64,000 nt of DNA, taken from NCBI RefSeq assembly GCF_034347385.1, contig NZ_CP133777.1, positions 2,790,001 through 2,854,000 on the forward strand. The letters run 5' to 3'. Both the position numbers and the translations under genes were made by a program. This document shows positions 21,727 through 31,750 of this stretch, in pieces; positions within the stretch are counted from its first letter, which is position 1; the number at the start of each line of letters is the position of its first letter. Under the pieces are notes generated by a model. It did not search any database and was not told the DNA's origin. It saw nothing but the letters and a program-made list of their open reading frames with translations. Source of the stretch: Actimicrobium sp. CCC2.4. GTDB taxonomy: Bacteria > Pseudomonadota > Gammaproteobacteria > Burkholderiales > Burkholderiaceae_D.

Positions 21727-22359
21727 ATTGCCATCGAATACGGAGCAGAACAAACGAGATTTACGGCATGAACTGCAACAACTGCGTAACGCTGGAATCC
21801 TGCTGGCACTGGCGACCACCGTTCTGTTTGCCTTATTTACGATATCGCGCCGCTGTTAGGAGGAGTTACAGGAGTCGGTCCGCGAGGCCTGACGCGGACC
21901 TTGTTCCTGATCGGATTGGACCCGACAATCGGCAATTACATCGGGGGACGATTAGCTGACTGGCGTCTGGGTACAGCAGTTGCCGGCATCTTGGCCGTCA
22001 TGGCACAAGCCTCAGCCGCCATCAATTGGACTAGTTCGGCAATAACCCCCGTCGAAATCAATTTGTTCGTATGGGCAATGGCTGGCTTCGCTACCGTACC
22101 GGCACTACAAATCAACATGATGAAATTCGGCAAAGTAGCGTCCAATCTGGCATCAACTCTCAACATTGCGACTTTTAATGTTGGAAATGCAGTAGGTGCC
22201 TGAATAGGCGGAATAGTTATTGCCAAAGGGCTGGGACTTCCTGCCGTCCCGCTAGCGGCGGCTGTATTGGCGCTGGCCGCGTTGTTGCATACACTGATCG
22301 CCAACCACTTGGATCAGCAACCTGAACCAGTCAACAAAATATTGCCTGCAACTACTTAA
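21727..22359 (+). pseudogene. Decayed MFS transporter (AraJ/arabinose-efflux type), C-terminal half only
   Basis: Three stretches read as the C-terminal half of a sugar-efflux MFS protein. The first, from 21727, gives the linker and helix LRNAGILLALATTVLFALFT. A frameshift follows near 21838, after which IAPLLGGVTGVGPRGLTRTL and IGNYIGGRLADWRLG continue in another frame. At 22201 an in-frame TGA interrupts VGNAVGA-(Trp)-IGGIVIAKGLG, most simply a TGG-to-TGA change, and the frame then runs to TAA at 22359. The N-terminal six helices are missing. With one frameshift, one nonsense codon and a missing half, it cannot make a transporter. It lies directly upstream of the rrn promoter. Confidence 0.85.
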
Positions 22360-22449
22360 GATTTTGTGGAATATCAACAAGATGAGGACTCACCATTGAT
22401 TGACGAGTCCGACTGACAACAAAGTCTGGCAGGCGGGATACTCAGCACG

Positions 22450-22911
22450 ATGGCAGGCTGTCACATGCGGGACACCATTCACGAAACGGAGAAAAAATTG
22501 ACGTACACCGGTGCATGTCTATGTGGTGGGATTCAGTTTGAGATACAGGCAGAACTCAATCCGGTCCAGGTTTGTCATTGTTTGCAATGTCGCAAAGCAC
22601 AGGGGGGGCCGTTTGCCACCAACATACCGGTAGCAAAGGCGACCTTCGTACTTAACAGCGGCAGCGAATTACTTCATCAATACGAATCCTCCACTGGCAA
22701 ATTCCGGCATTTTTGCAAGAATTGCGGCTCACCAGTCTATAGTTCGCGGGAAACACTCCCGGACTTAGTGCGCGTTCGCGCCGGGCTAATTAACGAATCG
22801 ATCACCGCCGGGGTCGCATTTCATGCACATGTCAGCTCAAAATGTGAATGGTTCCCCATCGATGACGATCTACCGCAGTTTCAGGAAGCCTCTGTTCCGG
22901 CACCCGATTAA
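22450..22911 (+). CDS. GFA family protein (CENP-V/GFA domain)
   Basis: A protein of about 150 residues with a single GFA domain. The zinc-binding pattern is visible as CLCGG, then CHCLQCRKAQGG, then FCKNCGSPVYS. The family was named for glutathione-dependent formaldehyde-activating enzymes, but most members have no shown activity, so no reaction is assigned. The start could be the ATG at 22450 or the one at 22465, which has GGCAGG nearby. The flanking genes, a decayed transporter and a small acidic protein, give no functional hint. Confidence 0.87.
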   Translation: MAGCHMRDTIHETEKKLTYTGACLCGGIQFEIQAELNPVQVCHCLQCRKAQGGPFATNIPVAKATFVLNSGSELLHQYESSTGKFRHFCKNCGSPVYSSRETLPDLVRVRAGLINESITAGVAFHAHVSSKCEWFPIDDDLPQFQEASVPAPD

Positions 22912-22943
22912 CGACCTCTAAGCTGACGCCGAAAATCAAATAC

Positions 22944-23192
22944 TCAGTGCGTCACCAATTCGTAAATCACATCTTCGCTGTCAATCATGTCGAGGATGTC
23001 ATTCAGCACATCATCGCTTTGCGTACTCGTCCATGTTTCTTCCGGGTCGCTGGCGAACATCGGCTCGATGGCGATATCAAGAAATTGACCGTCAGGAAGC
23101 TTAATTACCTGACCTCCAGTCGACGTTTTTACAAGCTCCCAGCCCTCGGGAATAGACATTTCCAGTTTGATCGTCACGTTTAATTTTTTCAT
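22944..23192 (-). CDS. Small acidic hypothetical protein
   Basis: 82 residues from the ATG at 23192 (MKKLNVTIKLEMSIPEGWEL), which has AAAGAGAA about 5 bases upstream; a longer frame of 100 residues lacks a better ribosome site. The protein has an N-terminal beta-strand-like region and a strongly acidic C-terminus (DDVLNDILDMIDSEDVIYEL). There is no signal peptide or membrane segment. The family was not recognised; the IPEGWEL phrase suggests a small alpha/beta fold, but no function is assigned. It is convergent with the GFA gene. Confidence 0.6.
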   Translation of the reverse strand: MKKLNVTIKLEMSIPEGWELVKTSTGGQVIKLPDGQFLDIAIEPMFASDPEETWTSTQSDDVLNDILDMIDSEDVIYELVTH

Positions 23193-23539
23193 TTGGTTCT
23201 CTTTGTTCTTGACCCGTCGAGAGTCGTTAAAGCCATCCAGTGCCATCTATGCGACTGATTCGATGTCACAGATGGAAGTTGCCGGAGTTTGCCTGATTAA
23301 TCTCGTGCCGTCCGGACAAATTACCGGCGCAAATGAATGTGCTGTCACTGCGAACGGCATGTCGACTCCATGCCGCTCAGCACCATGCTCGCAGTAATAC
23401 TGTTATGCAAAATCAACTGCGCAGAATAATTTCTATCTGTACGCCCGCAACAACTTTGTTGTAATGATTACTAAGGAAAATTAATTTTCTGATCAAAAAA
23501 CTACGGGTATCAACCTGACTTTGACCGGGGCAGCAACCG
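23193..23539. other. Intergenic region, no gene seen
   Basis: About 350 bases, AT-rich toward the right, between the small acidic protein and the end of the Mla-like operon. No convincing coding sequence; no terminator with a T run was found for the operon. Confidence 0.4.
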
Positions 23540-24193
23540 CTACAACGACGTCGATACCAGATCAATGCGTCGCTGCAAGCGCGCTATCCCTACCGCATCG
23601 CCATGCTCCCGCGCACCCTTTATCTGCACTCCTAACCATGCCAGCAGAGGTCGTCGCCAGCCTTGTGCAGACGCAACCTCAGTGGCGGCAATCATGTCTG
23701 CCTGCGTCAACCGACCATTTTGTAACAACACGCCTGCCGCAATCAGCAGTGCCAATGGATCCTCGATAGTACTGACCGCCGTACCCGACGAAGCGAGCAT
23801 TGCGCGATGCTGCACGGGCAACAGCGCCACATCAATGTCTTGCCAATGCGCTGTCAGATAGGCGGCATAAGTGCGCTCGACCTTACTCGCACTGGTCGCT
23901 AGCGCTTGATAACCGGCACACTGATCGAACTCAAGACTGGCGACCCGCACGGCGCATCGCACCAACTCAGCACGTGCCAGTAAATCGGGCCGCCCGGTGC
24001 TGCTGATTTCGGTCCGGGCGCGTGCAAAATCCAGATCCGCAGTTCTGGTATTTCCCTTCAGATAAGTTGAGGTGAAACTGTCGATAGCGCTGTAGGCGTT
24101 GCCTTGCCAGTCCGGTGTCACAGGCTTGCTGGCACAGCCGGCGAGTATCAGAGAGAACAACAGGAGCGATGAGGCTGGGGAAAGTATTTTCAT
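23540..24193 (-). CDS. Outer-membrane-type lipoprotein of the Mla-like operon
   Basis: A 217-residue lipoprotein. The signal peptide ends in the lipobox LAGC (Cys at residue 19), followed by ASKP, so it lacks the Asp+2 inner-membrane retention signal and is probably sent to the outer membrane. The rest is mainly helical and Ala-rich (LLIAAGVLLQNGRLTQADMIAA), reminiscent of short helical repeats. It does not look like the PqiC-type auxiliary lipoproteins that often accompany MCE operons. It starts 4 bases inside the end of the MlaD-like gene, so it is co-translated with it, suggesting a role in the same envelope lipid transport system. Confidence 0.75.
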   Translation of the reverse strand: MKILSPASSLLLFSLILAGCASKPVTPDWQGNAYSAIDSFTSTYLKGNTRTADLDFARARTEISSTGRPDLLARAELVRCAVRVASLEFDQCAGYQALATSASKVERTYAAYLTAHWQDIDVALLPVQHRAMLASSGTAVSTIEDPLALLIAAGVLLQNGRLTQADMIAATEVASAQGWRRPLLAWLGVQIKGAREHGDAVGIARLQRRIDLVSTSL

Positions 24194-25122
24194 GGGAGCT
24201 TGATTTGTGTGTCACGGGCGAATGGCCACTTGCGGTTGATCTCGTCGACCAGGCTGGTCACCTTGCGCAGACTGTTGTCGACCTCGGCACGCAAGCTGCC
24301 CAGGTCGTTGGTGGCAACCCGCGCGTTAGCTCCGACAGCCTGTGCTTCTGCCAATACTGCATCGACTTTTTTGAGACTGGAGCGAGCATCGGCAAGTACC
24401 GCGTTGAGTTGGACGATGGTCGCCTGGGCATCGTCCATGACGCCCTGCTTGCCGAAGACGCGCTGATCGGTTTTAGCCAGCAGCGTATTGACGTTGTCGA
24501 GCGTACCGACCAGCTTCCTGGCGTTTTCGTCGCTGCCTAGCGCACCACCCAGTAAACCATATTTGCCAGACAAATTTGCGGTCGCGCCCTGAACATTGGC
24601 CAGACTGGCATTGAGCGGCGAATCATCGGCAGTCATCTTGCCGAGGTTATCGAGGAGATTGCGCGCCGCAGCGACCAATCGCGGGATTTCAGCCGCCGTA
24701 TCACCACGCAACACCGTACGTACCGCGTCGGGTGGCAACGGCGGATCAGAAAATATTCCGGTGAAAGCACGAATACGGGTATCGCCCACCATACCGCGTT
24801 CCATCGTGAAAATACTGGAAGTGCGTAGCCAATGGGCGTCTGTGTGCGGGACATCGACCAGAATGCGCGCCTTGCCGTCTGGCGATAATTCGATGCGCTG
24901 CACCCGTCCTACCGGAAATCCTGAAAATGTGAGGTCCATGCCGACGATGACGCCTTCCGAATCGTCCGACACCAGCACCAGACGTTGGGTGCTTTCGAAT
25001 ACGCCACGCGCATACATGACGTACAACAAAAAGCTGGCGACAAGTGTCGTCATGACAACGAGCAAGATCACCGCCTTGAATTCTACGTGCGTGGCGGGAG
25101 TGGTTTCCGGTTGATTTTCCAT
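24190..25122 (-). CDS. MlaD/MCE domain substrate-binding protein
   Basis: A 310-residue inner-membrane-anchored MCE protein. One transmembrane helix (about residues 17-38) is followed by the MCE domain (about 45-125), with LVLVSDDSEGVIVGMDLTFSGF and GRVQRIEL, and then a long coiled-coil tail rich in Leu and Ala reaching the C-terminus. MCE proteins form hexamers that carry phospholipids between membranes with an MlaE permease. The ATG at 25122 (MENQPE) is preferred: the longer frame needs a TTG start inside the end of the permease gene. The gene is 19 bases after the permease and overlaps the lipoprotein gene. Confidence 0.88.
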   Translation of the reverse strand: MENQPETTPATHVEFKAVILLVVMTTLVASFLLYVMYARGVFESTQRLVLVSDDSEGVIVGMDLTFSGFPVGRVQRIELSPDGKARILVDVPHTDAHWLRTSSIFTMERGMVGDTRIRAFTGIFSDPPLPPDAVRTVLRGDTAAEIPRLVAAARNLLDNLGKMTADDSPLNASLANVQGATANLSGKYGLLGGALGSDENARKLVGTLDNVNTLLAKTDQRVFGKQGVMDDAQATIVQLNAVLADARSSLKKVDAVLAEAQAVGANARVATNDLGSLRAEVDNSLRKVTSLVDEINRKWPFARDTQIKLP

Positions 25123-25141
25123 GAGCTCCGTAAGATTGAAA

Positions 25142-25942
25142 TCAGATGTATTTGATGGCAAGAGATCCTGCTTCGATCAGTAACAGCACAGTCAGAAGCC
25201 GGATCGCCCCGGGCTGGACCGTCGATGAGGACGGTCTCTGCAGACGCGACGCCTCAAGAAGCGCCGCCATGGGTATCACGGCGACAGCCATACCGAAGAG
25301 CAGGGTTTTTAGTGCAAAACCAATCGTGACAATGGGATCAAACACGCGCCCAACTGTCCTGGTGTAGTCGGCCAAACCCCACGGCAGCAAACCGTACACA
25401 TTGACATAAGCAAGCACCAGCACGATGACGCTGCTGACCATAGCCAAGCTGACAACAGCAAAAGCGCTTGCGATGACTTGCGGCACCACTTCGCTGCGCA
25501 AGCGCTTGAGGTCAACGCGCGTCAGGTTATCCGGCTCGAAACGACCTGGCAACGCTGAGCTCGCATTAAAGGCCAGGCCGGCACGCAACGCAACGAACAT
25601 TGCCGCTGACAGCGGAATCAATTCCAGCACTAATACCCGCACCACCATTTCGAGCGCATATTGGGACAATCCGTAACTGATGGCAGTCACGACAACGATC
25701 CGGATCACGACCTGGCAGACCAGCGCGCTGAGCATCGTGAACCAGAGCAGGACTTGCCAGGTGCTGGCGTAGATATACCTGGAAGTGGTCGCCCTGTTGG
25801 CCCTGTAATACGTGGATGGCGAGAACGCCATCACCAGCGTAATCGCGCCGAGATGAAACATCGCCCACCAACTCAGGGCCATCCCCAGCAGGCCCTGCCC
25901 CCACATTGCAGGTTTCATGGTCAGAAATGAATTTATTCGCAT
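25142..25942 (-). CDS. MlaE-family ABC transporter permease
   Basis: About 266 residues with roughly six hydrophobic segments, divergent but recognisable as an MlaE/YrbE permease by the ALEMVVRVLVLELIPLSAAMFVALRAGLAFNA segment, shaped like the family's conserved cytoplasmic/interfacial region, and by the size. The start is ambiguous: a GTG at 25969 or ATGs at 25942 and 25918; the middle ATG is given. It heads a three-gene operon with the MlaD-like protein and lipoprotein. Unusually, no MlaF-type ATPase gene adjoins, although these permeases need one. Confidence 0.8.
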   Translation of the reverse strand: MRINSFLTMKPAMWGQGLLGMALSWWAMFHLGAITLVMAFSPSTYYRANRATTSRYIYASTWQVLLWFTMLSALVCQVVIRIVVVTAISYGLSQYALEMVVRVLVLELIPLSAAMFVALRAGLAFNASSALPGRFEPDNLTRVDLKRLRSEVVPQVIASAFAVVSLAMVSSVIVLVLAYVNVYGLLPWGLADYTRTVGRVFDPIVTIGFALKTLLFGMAVAVIPMAALLEASRLQRPSSSTVQPGAIRLLTVLLLIEAGSLAIKYI

Positions 25943-25974
25943 CGCTGCATCATAACGCACCCACTTCACGAAAA

Positions 25975-26010
25975 AATCACCGACAGGGGCGAGAGCCCTG
26001 CCGGTGATTC
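25975..26010 (-). terminator. Terminator of the collagen-like gene
   Basis: On the minus strand AATCACCGGCAGGGC pairs with GCCCCTGTCGGTGATT with one mismatch and a TCTC-type loop, followed by six T residues. It lies 27 bases after the collagen-like stop and just upstream of the permease gene, making the two transcripts separate. Confidence 0.85.
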
Positions 26011-26036
26011 TATTGGACCCGCGGTCGACCAGTCGA

Positions 26037-26808
<772 letters not shown>

Positions 26809-26843
26809 AAAAAAAAGCCCCGTGGTCAAGGCGACCGCGGGGC
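26809..26843 (-). terminator. ppa terminator
   Basis: On the minus strand GCCCCGCGGTCGCC pairs with GGTCAC-type sequence ending GACCACGGGGC, followed by eight T residues. It lies 38 bases after the ppa stop codon. Confidence 0.88.
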
Positions 26844-26881
26844 ATCGTGAGTTACCGTTGGACCGGCCGCAGCCGGTTCAA

Positions 26882-27430
26882 TCAGGCAGCCGGCGCTTCA
26901 AGTGATTTCTGATAGGCGGCAACGCCCGACATGATTTCTTCCTTGGCTTCTTCCGGCCCTGCCCAACCCTCGATCTTTACCCACTTGCCTTTTTCCAGAT
27001 CCTTGTAGTGCTCAAAGAAATGCTGGATCTGTTGCAGGCGCAAATCATTCATGTCTTCCGGCTTTTGCCAGTGGGTATAAATCGACAGCACCTTGTCGAC
27101 AGGCACGGCCAGTACCTTGGCATCGCCGCCGGCTTCGTCGGACATTTTCAGAACGCCAATCGCACGGCAGCGCACGACAACGCCTGGAAACAGCGGGAAC
27201 GGCGTGATTACCAGAACGTCGACCGGATCGCCGTCATCGGAAATGGTACGCGGGACGTAACCGTAGTTGCACGGATAGTGCATCGCCGTACCCATGAAGC
27301 GATCAACGAAAATAGCACCGGATTCCTTGTCGACTTCGTATTTAATCGGATCGGCATTCATCGGGATTTCGATGATGACGTTGAAGTCATTCGGTAAGTC
27401 GCGTCCGGCAGATACGTTATTCAAACTCAT
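26882..27430 (-). CDS. ppa: Inorganic pyrophosphatase (family I)
   Basis: A 182-residue soluble family I pyrophosphatase, which hydrolyses PPi to two phosphates and drives biosynthesis. The metal-binding signature [15 protein letters not shown], the [20 protein letters not shown] segment (split here into short phrases) and [17 protein letters not shown] are all conserved, and the length is typical. Start ATG at 27430. It follows hemY on the same strand with a 50-base gap and ends in a strong terminator, so it may be partly read from the haem operon. Confidence 0.96.
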   Translation of the reverse strand: MSLNNVSAGRDLPNDFNVIIEIPMNADPIKYEVDKESGAIFVDRFMGTAMHYPCNYGYVPRTISDDGDPVDVLVITPFPLFPGVVVRCRAIGVLKMSDEAGGDAKVLAVPVDKVLSIYTHWQKPEDMNDLRLQQIQHFFEHYKDLEKGKWVKIEGWAGPEEAKEEIMSGVAAYQKSLEAPAA

Positions 27431-27480
27431 GATGCTCTCTCAGTGGTAGGGAAATTCGTTTGGAAAATGGGGGCGACCAG

Positions 27481-28710
27481 TCAGGAGAGCCGGCGCACTG
27501 ACGGGTGGACCTGATCGAGCAGTCCGGCGAGCGCACACTGCCGGTAATGTGCGCTGGCTTGTTCAGCTTGATTCAGTGACTCGTGCAATTGCGCCAGCTT
27601 CAGATGGATAGCGCGCAGGGTCTCGGTCTCGCTGGCATCCGACAGCGCATGCTCCAGATGTCGCTGGGCCTTGCCCCAGAGCTTTTGCTTCAGACAGAGC
27701 GTCGCCAGCGTCAGGGCTAGCTCAGGATCAGTCGGGCGCTGCATCAGCCAGGCTTCGCAATGCTCGATCTGGGCCAGCAACGCAGCACTTCCTTCTGCAG
27801 CAGCGACGCCGCGATAAGCCATGATCAAACGGTCATCCCATTCGACGGCCAGCGCGCGCTCCACGATAGAGCGCGCTTCATCGGCCAGACCACGACTACC
27901 AAAGGCTTCGGCTGCACGGACAGCCACAAGCGGCGTGGTCCGATCCGATATCGGCACGCCAGCCCACACCCGACGGATCGATTCAGCATCATTGCTGCGA
28001 TCAGAGAGTAATGCGTCGTAAGCAAGCTCACGCAAGCGGCGCGAAGCAGCCGGATGCATGGCGTTGTTCTTGTCCAGCGTGCGCACCAGCCGCAGCACTT
28101 CCGACCAGTGACGCGCCTGGTAACTTGCTTTGAGCGCCAGACGCAACACATGGATATGCCGTGTTCCACTGGCGTTTAACTCGTCGACCGCGGTCAGCGC
28201 CCGTTCAGGCTGGTGGTCATCTACCAGTAATTCCAGTGCCGTCATCAGGCGCGCCGTACGCAAACCACTGTCCTCAGCGGCAATATTGAGCCAGTCGTCG
28301 CGGCGCGCGGTCTGTTGCATGCGATGCGCGGCGCGCGCGCCGATGAGCGCTGCCAAACCCGTATTATCAGGCGATACACCAGCCCTGGTCGCGGCCTTTT
28401 CCGCATGGCCAAAACGGCCCTCGAACAAGGCTTTCAAAGAATCGCGCAATGCCCGGTTGCCTTCCCGCTCGCGTTTGTCACGCCGGTAAGCGGCCACCCG
28501 TGACGGCATTTTCTGGGTAATTGACAAGGCATTAATCAGCAGGAAGCAAAGCCAGAAGAGCACGGCCAGCAATAACAAGAAAAAATTCAGCGACAGATCA
28601 ATCCGGTAAGGCGGATAGAAAAACACCACGTTGCCAGGATTGAAACGCGATGCCACGGCCAGACCAACGGCGATCGCGAACAGGAGCAGGAGACGAAGTA
28701 GGAGTCGCAC
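27481..28710 (-). CDS. hemY: Haem biosynthesis protein HemY
   Basis: A 409-residue inner-membrane protein. It has two N-terminal hydrophobic helices (about residues 4-22 and 41-62) followed by the HemY N-terminal domain and TPR-like helical repeats (WGKAQRHLEHALSDASE and similar). Proteobacterial HemY of this type is encoded with hemCDX and is not the protoporphyrinogen oxidase of Gram-positives; its exact biochemical role is unresolved. The start is GTG, overlapping the hemX TAG stop (TAGTG), which supports translational coupling. It is the last gene of the hemC-D-X-Y operon. Confidence 0.92.
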   Translation of the reverse strand: MRLLLRLLLLFAIAVGLAVASRFNPGNVVFFYPPYRIDLSLNFFLLLLAVLFWLCFLLINALSITQKMPSRVAAYRRDKREREGNRALRDSLKALFEGRFGHAEKAATRAGVSPDNTGLAALIGARAAHRMQQTARRDDWLNIAAEDSGLRTARLMTALELLVDDHQPERALTAVDELNASGTRHIHVLRLALKASYQARHWSEVLRLVRTLDKNNAMHPAASRRLRELAYDALLSDRSNDAESIRRVWAGVPISDRTTPLVAVRAAEAFGSRGLADEARSIVERALAVEWDDRLIMAYRGVAAAEGSAALLAQIEHCEAWLMQRPTDPELALTLATLCLKQKLWGKAQRHLEHALSDASETETLRAIHLKLAQLHESLNQAEQASAHYRQCALAGLLDQVHPSVRRLS

Positions 28711-29858
28711 TATGGTTTGGCTTTGTAATTACGCACGGCGTTGAGGCTTTCGGACAAAGTCGGCATCTCGATCGACAGATTGCTGGCCTGGATTTGCTTG
28801 AGCAAAGCCTGGGTAACCTGGGTCTGGCGTGCACGGGTATCGAAGTACTTGGTGATCGCATCCTGTGACGCAATCATGTCGCTGCGAAACGCACTTTCAT
28901 TGCGTGACAGCAGTGCCAGACGGGCATTGAGCAAACGCAGCTTGAGATTCTCGCGGGCATAGTAAGCCTGCGTCGGCGACAGCAGCAGCGCATCGGATGT
29001 GTCGACACTGCGCACCCGGATCAGCTGGCTGACCTCGGTCCACATCTCGCTGCTCAAACTATTCCATTTGTTACGCAGTTCGTCCGGCCAATCGCTGGGC
29101 GGGTTGCCATGCCCTGCTGCAGGCTTGGCAATTTGCTCGGCCCGAACCGGTGTACGCCGGCTGTTCTTCGGCGCAGCGGCAAGCACGGCAGGCTTTTCAT
29201 CCGACAACAAGGGCATGCCATCGATCTGGCTGATTACGCTATCAAGCCGCAGTGCGATCCCTGTCAGGTCCAGCGACGGCAATGACTTCAGCCGATCGAT
29301 GTCCCGGGCAATGGCCCGGCGGATGGTAATGAATTGGGGTTTGTCCGAGCGCGACAGGCTGCGGTCAGCGTTTTGCAAGGCAATCAGTGCGCCCTGCACA
29401 TTGCCGGCAAGCTGCAATTGCTGGCTCGCGGTCGACAAGACCTGTTCAATTTCTGCCAACGCCCAGTCATCGCGATTTTTCGACAAGTCCTGATACAGCT
29501 GCTCCAGCGACAATTGCTGGCTCTGCGCTTCGGTCTGCCGATTTTCGAGGACGCCCACTTTGCTCTGCAATTCGCGGGTGCCATCCTGCAGTGACTTGAC
29601 GATGCCTTTGGTTTCGCTATTGCTGTTGTCACCAGCTTGCAGCCGCTGCGCCGCTTCGGTCCGCAGGTTGTGCATCTCGGAACGCCAGGACCACCATTGG
29701 GCCACAAGCAGAACTGCCAGCAAAGTAATGAGCGCATACAGCAGCCATTGCGAGGAAGCAGGCCGCGCCAACGGCAAATGGGAAGGGTCGGAGCGCTCGT
29801 CTACGGCAGGAGCAGTTGGCATAACGCCGGAATTTGGGAGGGGTGGCGTATCGTTCAT
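28710..29858 (-). CDS. hemX: HemX (uroporphyrinogen-III C-methyltransferase-like protein)
   Basis: A 382-residue membrane-anchored protein. It has a Pro-rich cytoplasmic N-terminus, a single transmembrane helix (about 40-62), a coiled coil (about 70-150) and a helical periplasmic domain. It lacks the SAM-binding motifs of true uroporphyrinogen methyltransferases such as CysG/CobA despite the family name, so a structural or regulatory role is more likely. The ATG overlaps the hemD stop by four bases and the stop overlaps hemY. Confidence 0.92.
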   Translation of the reverse strand: MNDTPPLPNSGVMPTAPAVDERSDPSHLPLARPASSQWLLYALITLLAVLLVAQWWSWRSEMHNLRTEAAQRLQAGDNSNSETKGIVKSLQDGTRELQSKVGVLENRQTEAQSQQLSLEQLYQDLSKNRDDWALAEIEQVLSTASQQLQLAGNVQGALIALQNADRSLSRSDKPQFITIRRAIARDIDRLKSLPSLDLTGIALRLDSVISQIDGMPLLSDEKPAVLAAAPKNSRRTPVRAEQIAKPAAGHGNPPSDWPDELRNKWNSLSSEMWTEVSQLIRVRSVDTSDALLLSPTQAYYARENLKLRLLNARLALLSRNESAFRSDMIASQDAITKYFDTRARQTQVTQALLKQIQASNLSIEMPTLSESLNAVRNYKAKP

Positions 29859-30625
29859 GGCGTGGATTGTAACGCGGTAAGTAGCCCTTCGTCGCCCGAT
29901 CCTGTCAGGGTAACAGTGCGAAAACCCAATGAAAGCGCTGTTTCAGCGATCCTGCGGTGCGGTACAAAGAGCGTCATGCGTTGTATTTTATCCACACCTG
30001 ATTCGGCATCAACTTGTTGCACCAAATGCATTAGGACCTGTAATGCCTCGGAGCTGGTAACCACCCAGTCGCCTTCCAGTTCCAACAGATCAGTCAGTCG
30101 TTGCCGCAGCACGTCGTCGAGCATCGGTGCGGCGCGGCGATAGGCCGCGACCTGCTGCACTGAAATGCCAGCATCGCGCAGCGCGTCAGCGAGCAATTCA
30201 CGGCCACTTTCACCGCGCACAATCAACACCTGTTGTCCCTGCAGCCGGGACAAGTCCAGCGCCTCCAGCAGGGTTTGCGAATCAGTGCGTTGCGTATCAA
30301 GCGGGCTGGTAATCCGGTACGGACCATCGACCACGCCATGCCGGGCCAGTGCGCGCCGGCTACCCTCGCCCATCACCGCCAGCGGCACGGATGGCGGCCA
30401 CGATGCAATCCGGGCAAACGTCGCATCGATGGCGTTCGGGCTGACGAATGCCACCAGCGCAAATGACTCCAGTTGCGCCAGCACCGCTTGCAATGCCGAC
30501 GTATCCGGCAACGGGAGAATCTCCAGCAAAGGCAGGATGACGACCTCGCGATCCCCGTCGCGCAATTGCTGCGCCAGAGCCAGCGATTGCGCCAGCGGAC
30601 GGGTGATGACGAGCGGGCGCGGCAT
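29855..30625 (-). CDS. hemD: Uroporphyrinogen-III synthase
   Basis: A 256-residue two-lobed HemD enzyme, which cyclises hydroxymethylbilane to uroporphyrinogen III. Typical weakly conserved elements are RPLAQSLALAQQLR, FVSPNAIDA, MGEGSRRAL, VLIVRGESGRELL and DWVVTSSEALQVL. The length is normal. The ATG overlaps the hemC stop (TGATG) and the stop overlaps hemX by four bases. Confidence 0.94.
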   Translation of the reverse strand: MPRPLVITRPLAQSLALAQQLRDGDREVVILPLLEILPLPDTSALQAVLAQLESFALVAFVSPNAIDATFARIASWPPSVPLAVMGEGSRRALARHGVVDGPYRITSPLDTQRTDSQTLLEALDLSRLQGQQVLIVRGESGRELLADALRDAGISVQQVAAYRRAAPMLDDVLRQRLTDLLELEGDWVVTSSEALQVLMHLVQQVDAESGVDKIQRMTLFVPHRRIAETALSLGFRTVTLTGSGDEGLLTALQSTP

Positions 30626-31599
30626 CAGGGTACGATCAGTTCGCTGCCTTCGACAGCGGCTTCGGCCTTGCAGATCGCGAGGATGGTTTCCGCATCCTGG
30701 CCGCGCAGTGCATCGGCCACTTGCCGGCCAACGGCTTCCGGGTTATCGGCCGGACCACGTGCTTCGGCGCTCGCCACGCGCACGCCGTCGGGTGTCGCCA
30801 CCATCGCCCGTAAATGCAACTGGTCACCGTCGACGATCGCAAAAGCGGCCAACGGAATCTGGCAGCTACCACCAAAAGCACGTGACAAGGTGCGCTCTGC
30901 CTGCACGGCACGCGCCGTCGCAAGGTGATCGAGCGGTGCCAGCAGCGCTGCCAGATCAGACCGGCCGGACTTGATCTCGATGGCCATCGCGCCTTGCCCC
31001 GGTGCCGGCAAACTGTGCTCCGGCTCCAGCGCCATGCGGATACGCTCCGGCACGCCAAGTCGTTTCAGTCCCGCCGCGGCCAGGATGATGGCCGCGTATT
31101 CACCGCGATCGAGCTTGCCCAGACGGGTATCGAGATTGCCGCGCAAGGGCCGGATCACCAGATGCGGGAAGCGCGCCGCAATCAATGCCTGCCGACGCAG
31201 GCTGCTGGTGCCGACCACGGCACCGGCCGGCAACGCCTCCAGCGAGGCGTACTCGTTCGACACAAAGGCGTCGCGCGGATCTTCGCGCTCAAGAAAGGCC
31301 GCCAGCATGAATCCGTCTGGCAACTCCATCGGCACATCCTTGAGCGAATGCACCGCCAGATCGGCACGGCCTTCGGCGATCGCTACTTCGAGTTCCTTGA
31401 CGAACAGTCCCTTGCCGCCAACCTTGGACAAGGTGCGATCGAGTATCTGGTCACCACGGGTGGTCATACCGAGAATTTCGACAACACACTGCGGATATAA
31501 TGCGGCGAGCCGATCGCGGACATGTTCGGCCTGCCACATGGCCAGCCGGCTTTCACGAGAGGCGATCACGAGCTTTGCTGGAATCGAGACTATTGACAC
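30625..31599 (-). CDS. hemC: Hydroxymethylbilane synthase (porphobilinogen deaminase)
   Basis: 324 residues; it joins four porphobilinogens on a dipyrromethane cofactor. The cofactor Cys is at about residue 246 in [48 protein letters not shown] and LRRQALI are conserved. The GTG start at 31599 is chosen because homologues begin about 8 residues before [11 protein letters not shown] and GAAAGAAAA lies just upstream. The open frame continues 130 codons further, but that stretch is antisense to the start of ppc. First gene of the hemCDXY operon. Confidence 0.94.
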   Translation of the reverse strand: MSIVSIPAKLVIASRESRLAMWQAEHVRDRLAALYPQCVVEILGMTTRGDQILDRTLSKVGGKGLFVKELEVAIAEGRADLAVHSLKDVPMELPDGFMLAAFLEREDPRDAFVSNEYASLEALPAGAVVGTSSLRRQALIAARFPHLVIRPLRGNLDTRLGKLDRGEYAAIILAAAGLKRLGVPERIRMALEPEHSLPAPGQGAMAIEIKSGRSDLAALLAPLDHLATARAVQAERTLSRAFGGSCQIPLAAFAIVDGDQLHLRAMVATPDGVRVASAEARGPADNPEAVGRQVADALRGQDAETILAICKAEAAVEGSELIVP

Positions 31600-31750
31600 G
31601 TTTTCTTTCAGTTGTTGGCAGCACCGCAGTACCTGTCGCTGTACCGGTTCGGGCTGATTCGAAGGCGCAAAGCTTATCATGCGTCGTTCGCACTTCCTGC
31701 TGCCGGCCAGCCCATTCACCGCAGCACCAACCACGCCGACCGACTCCACT

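Noticed and set aside
30012-30030. A 16-base match in hemD to the repeat found after livF
   Set aside because: It encodes part of HemD in frame and lacks the palindrome, so it is probably coincidence.
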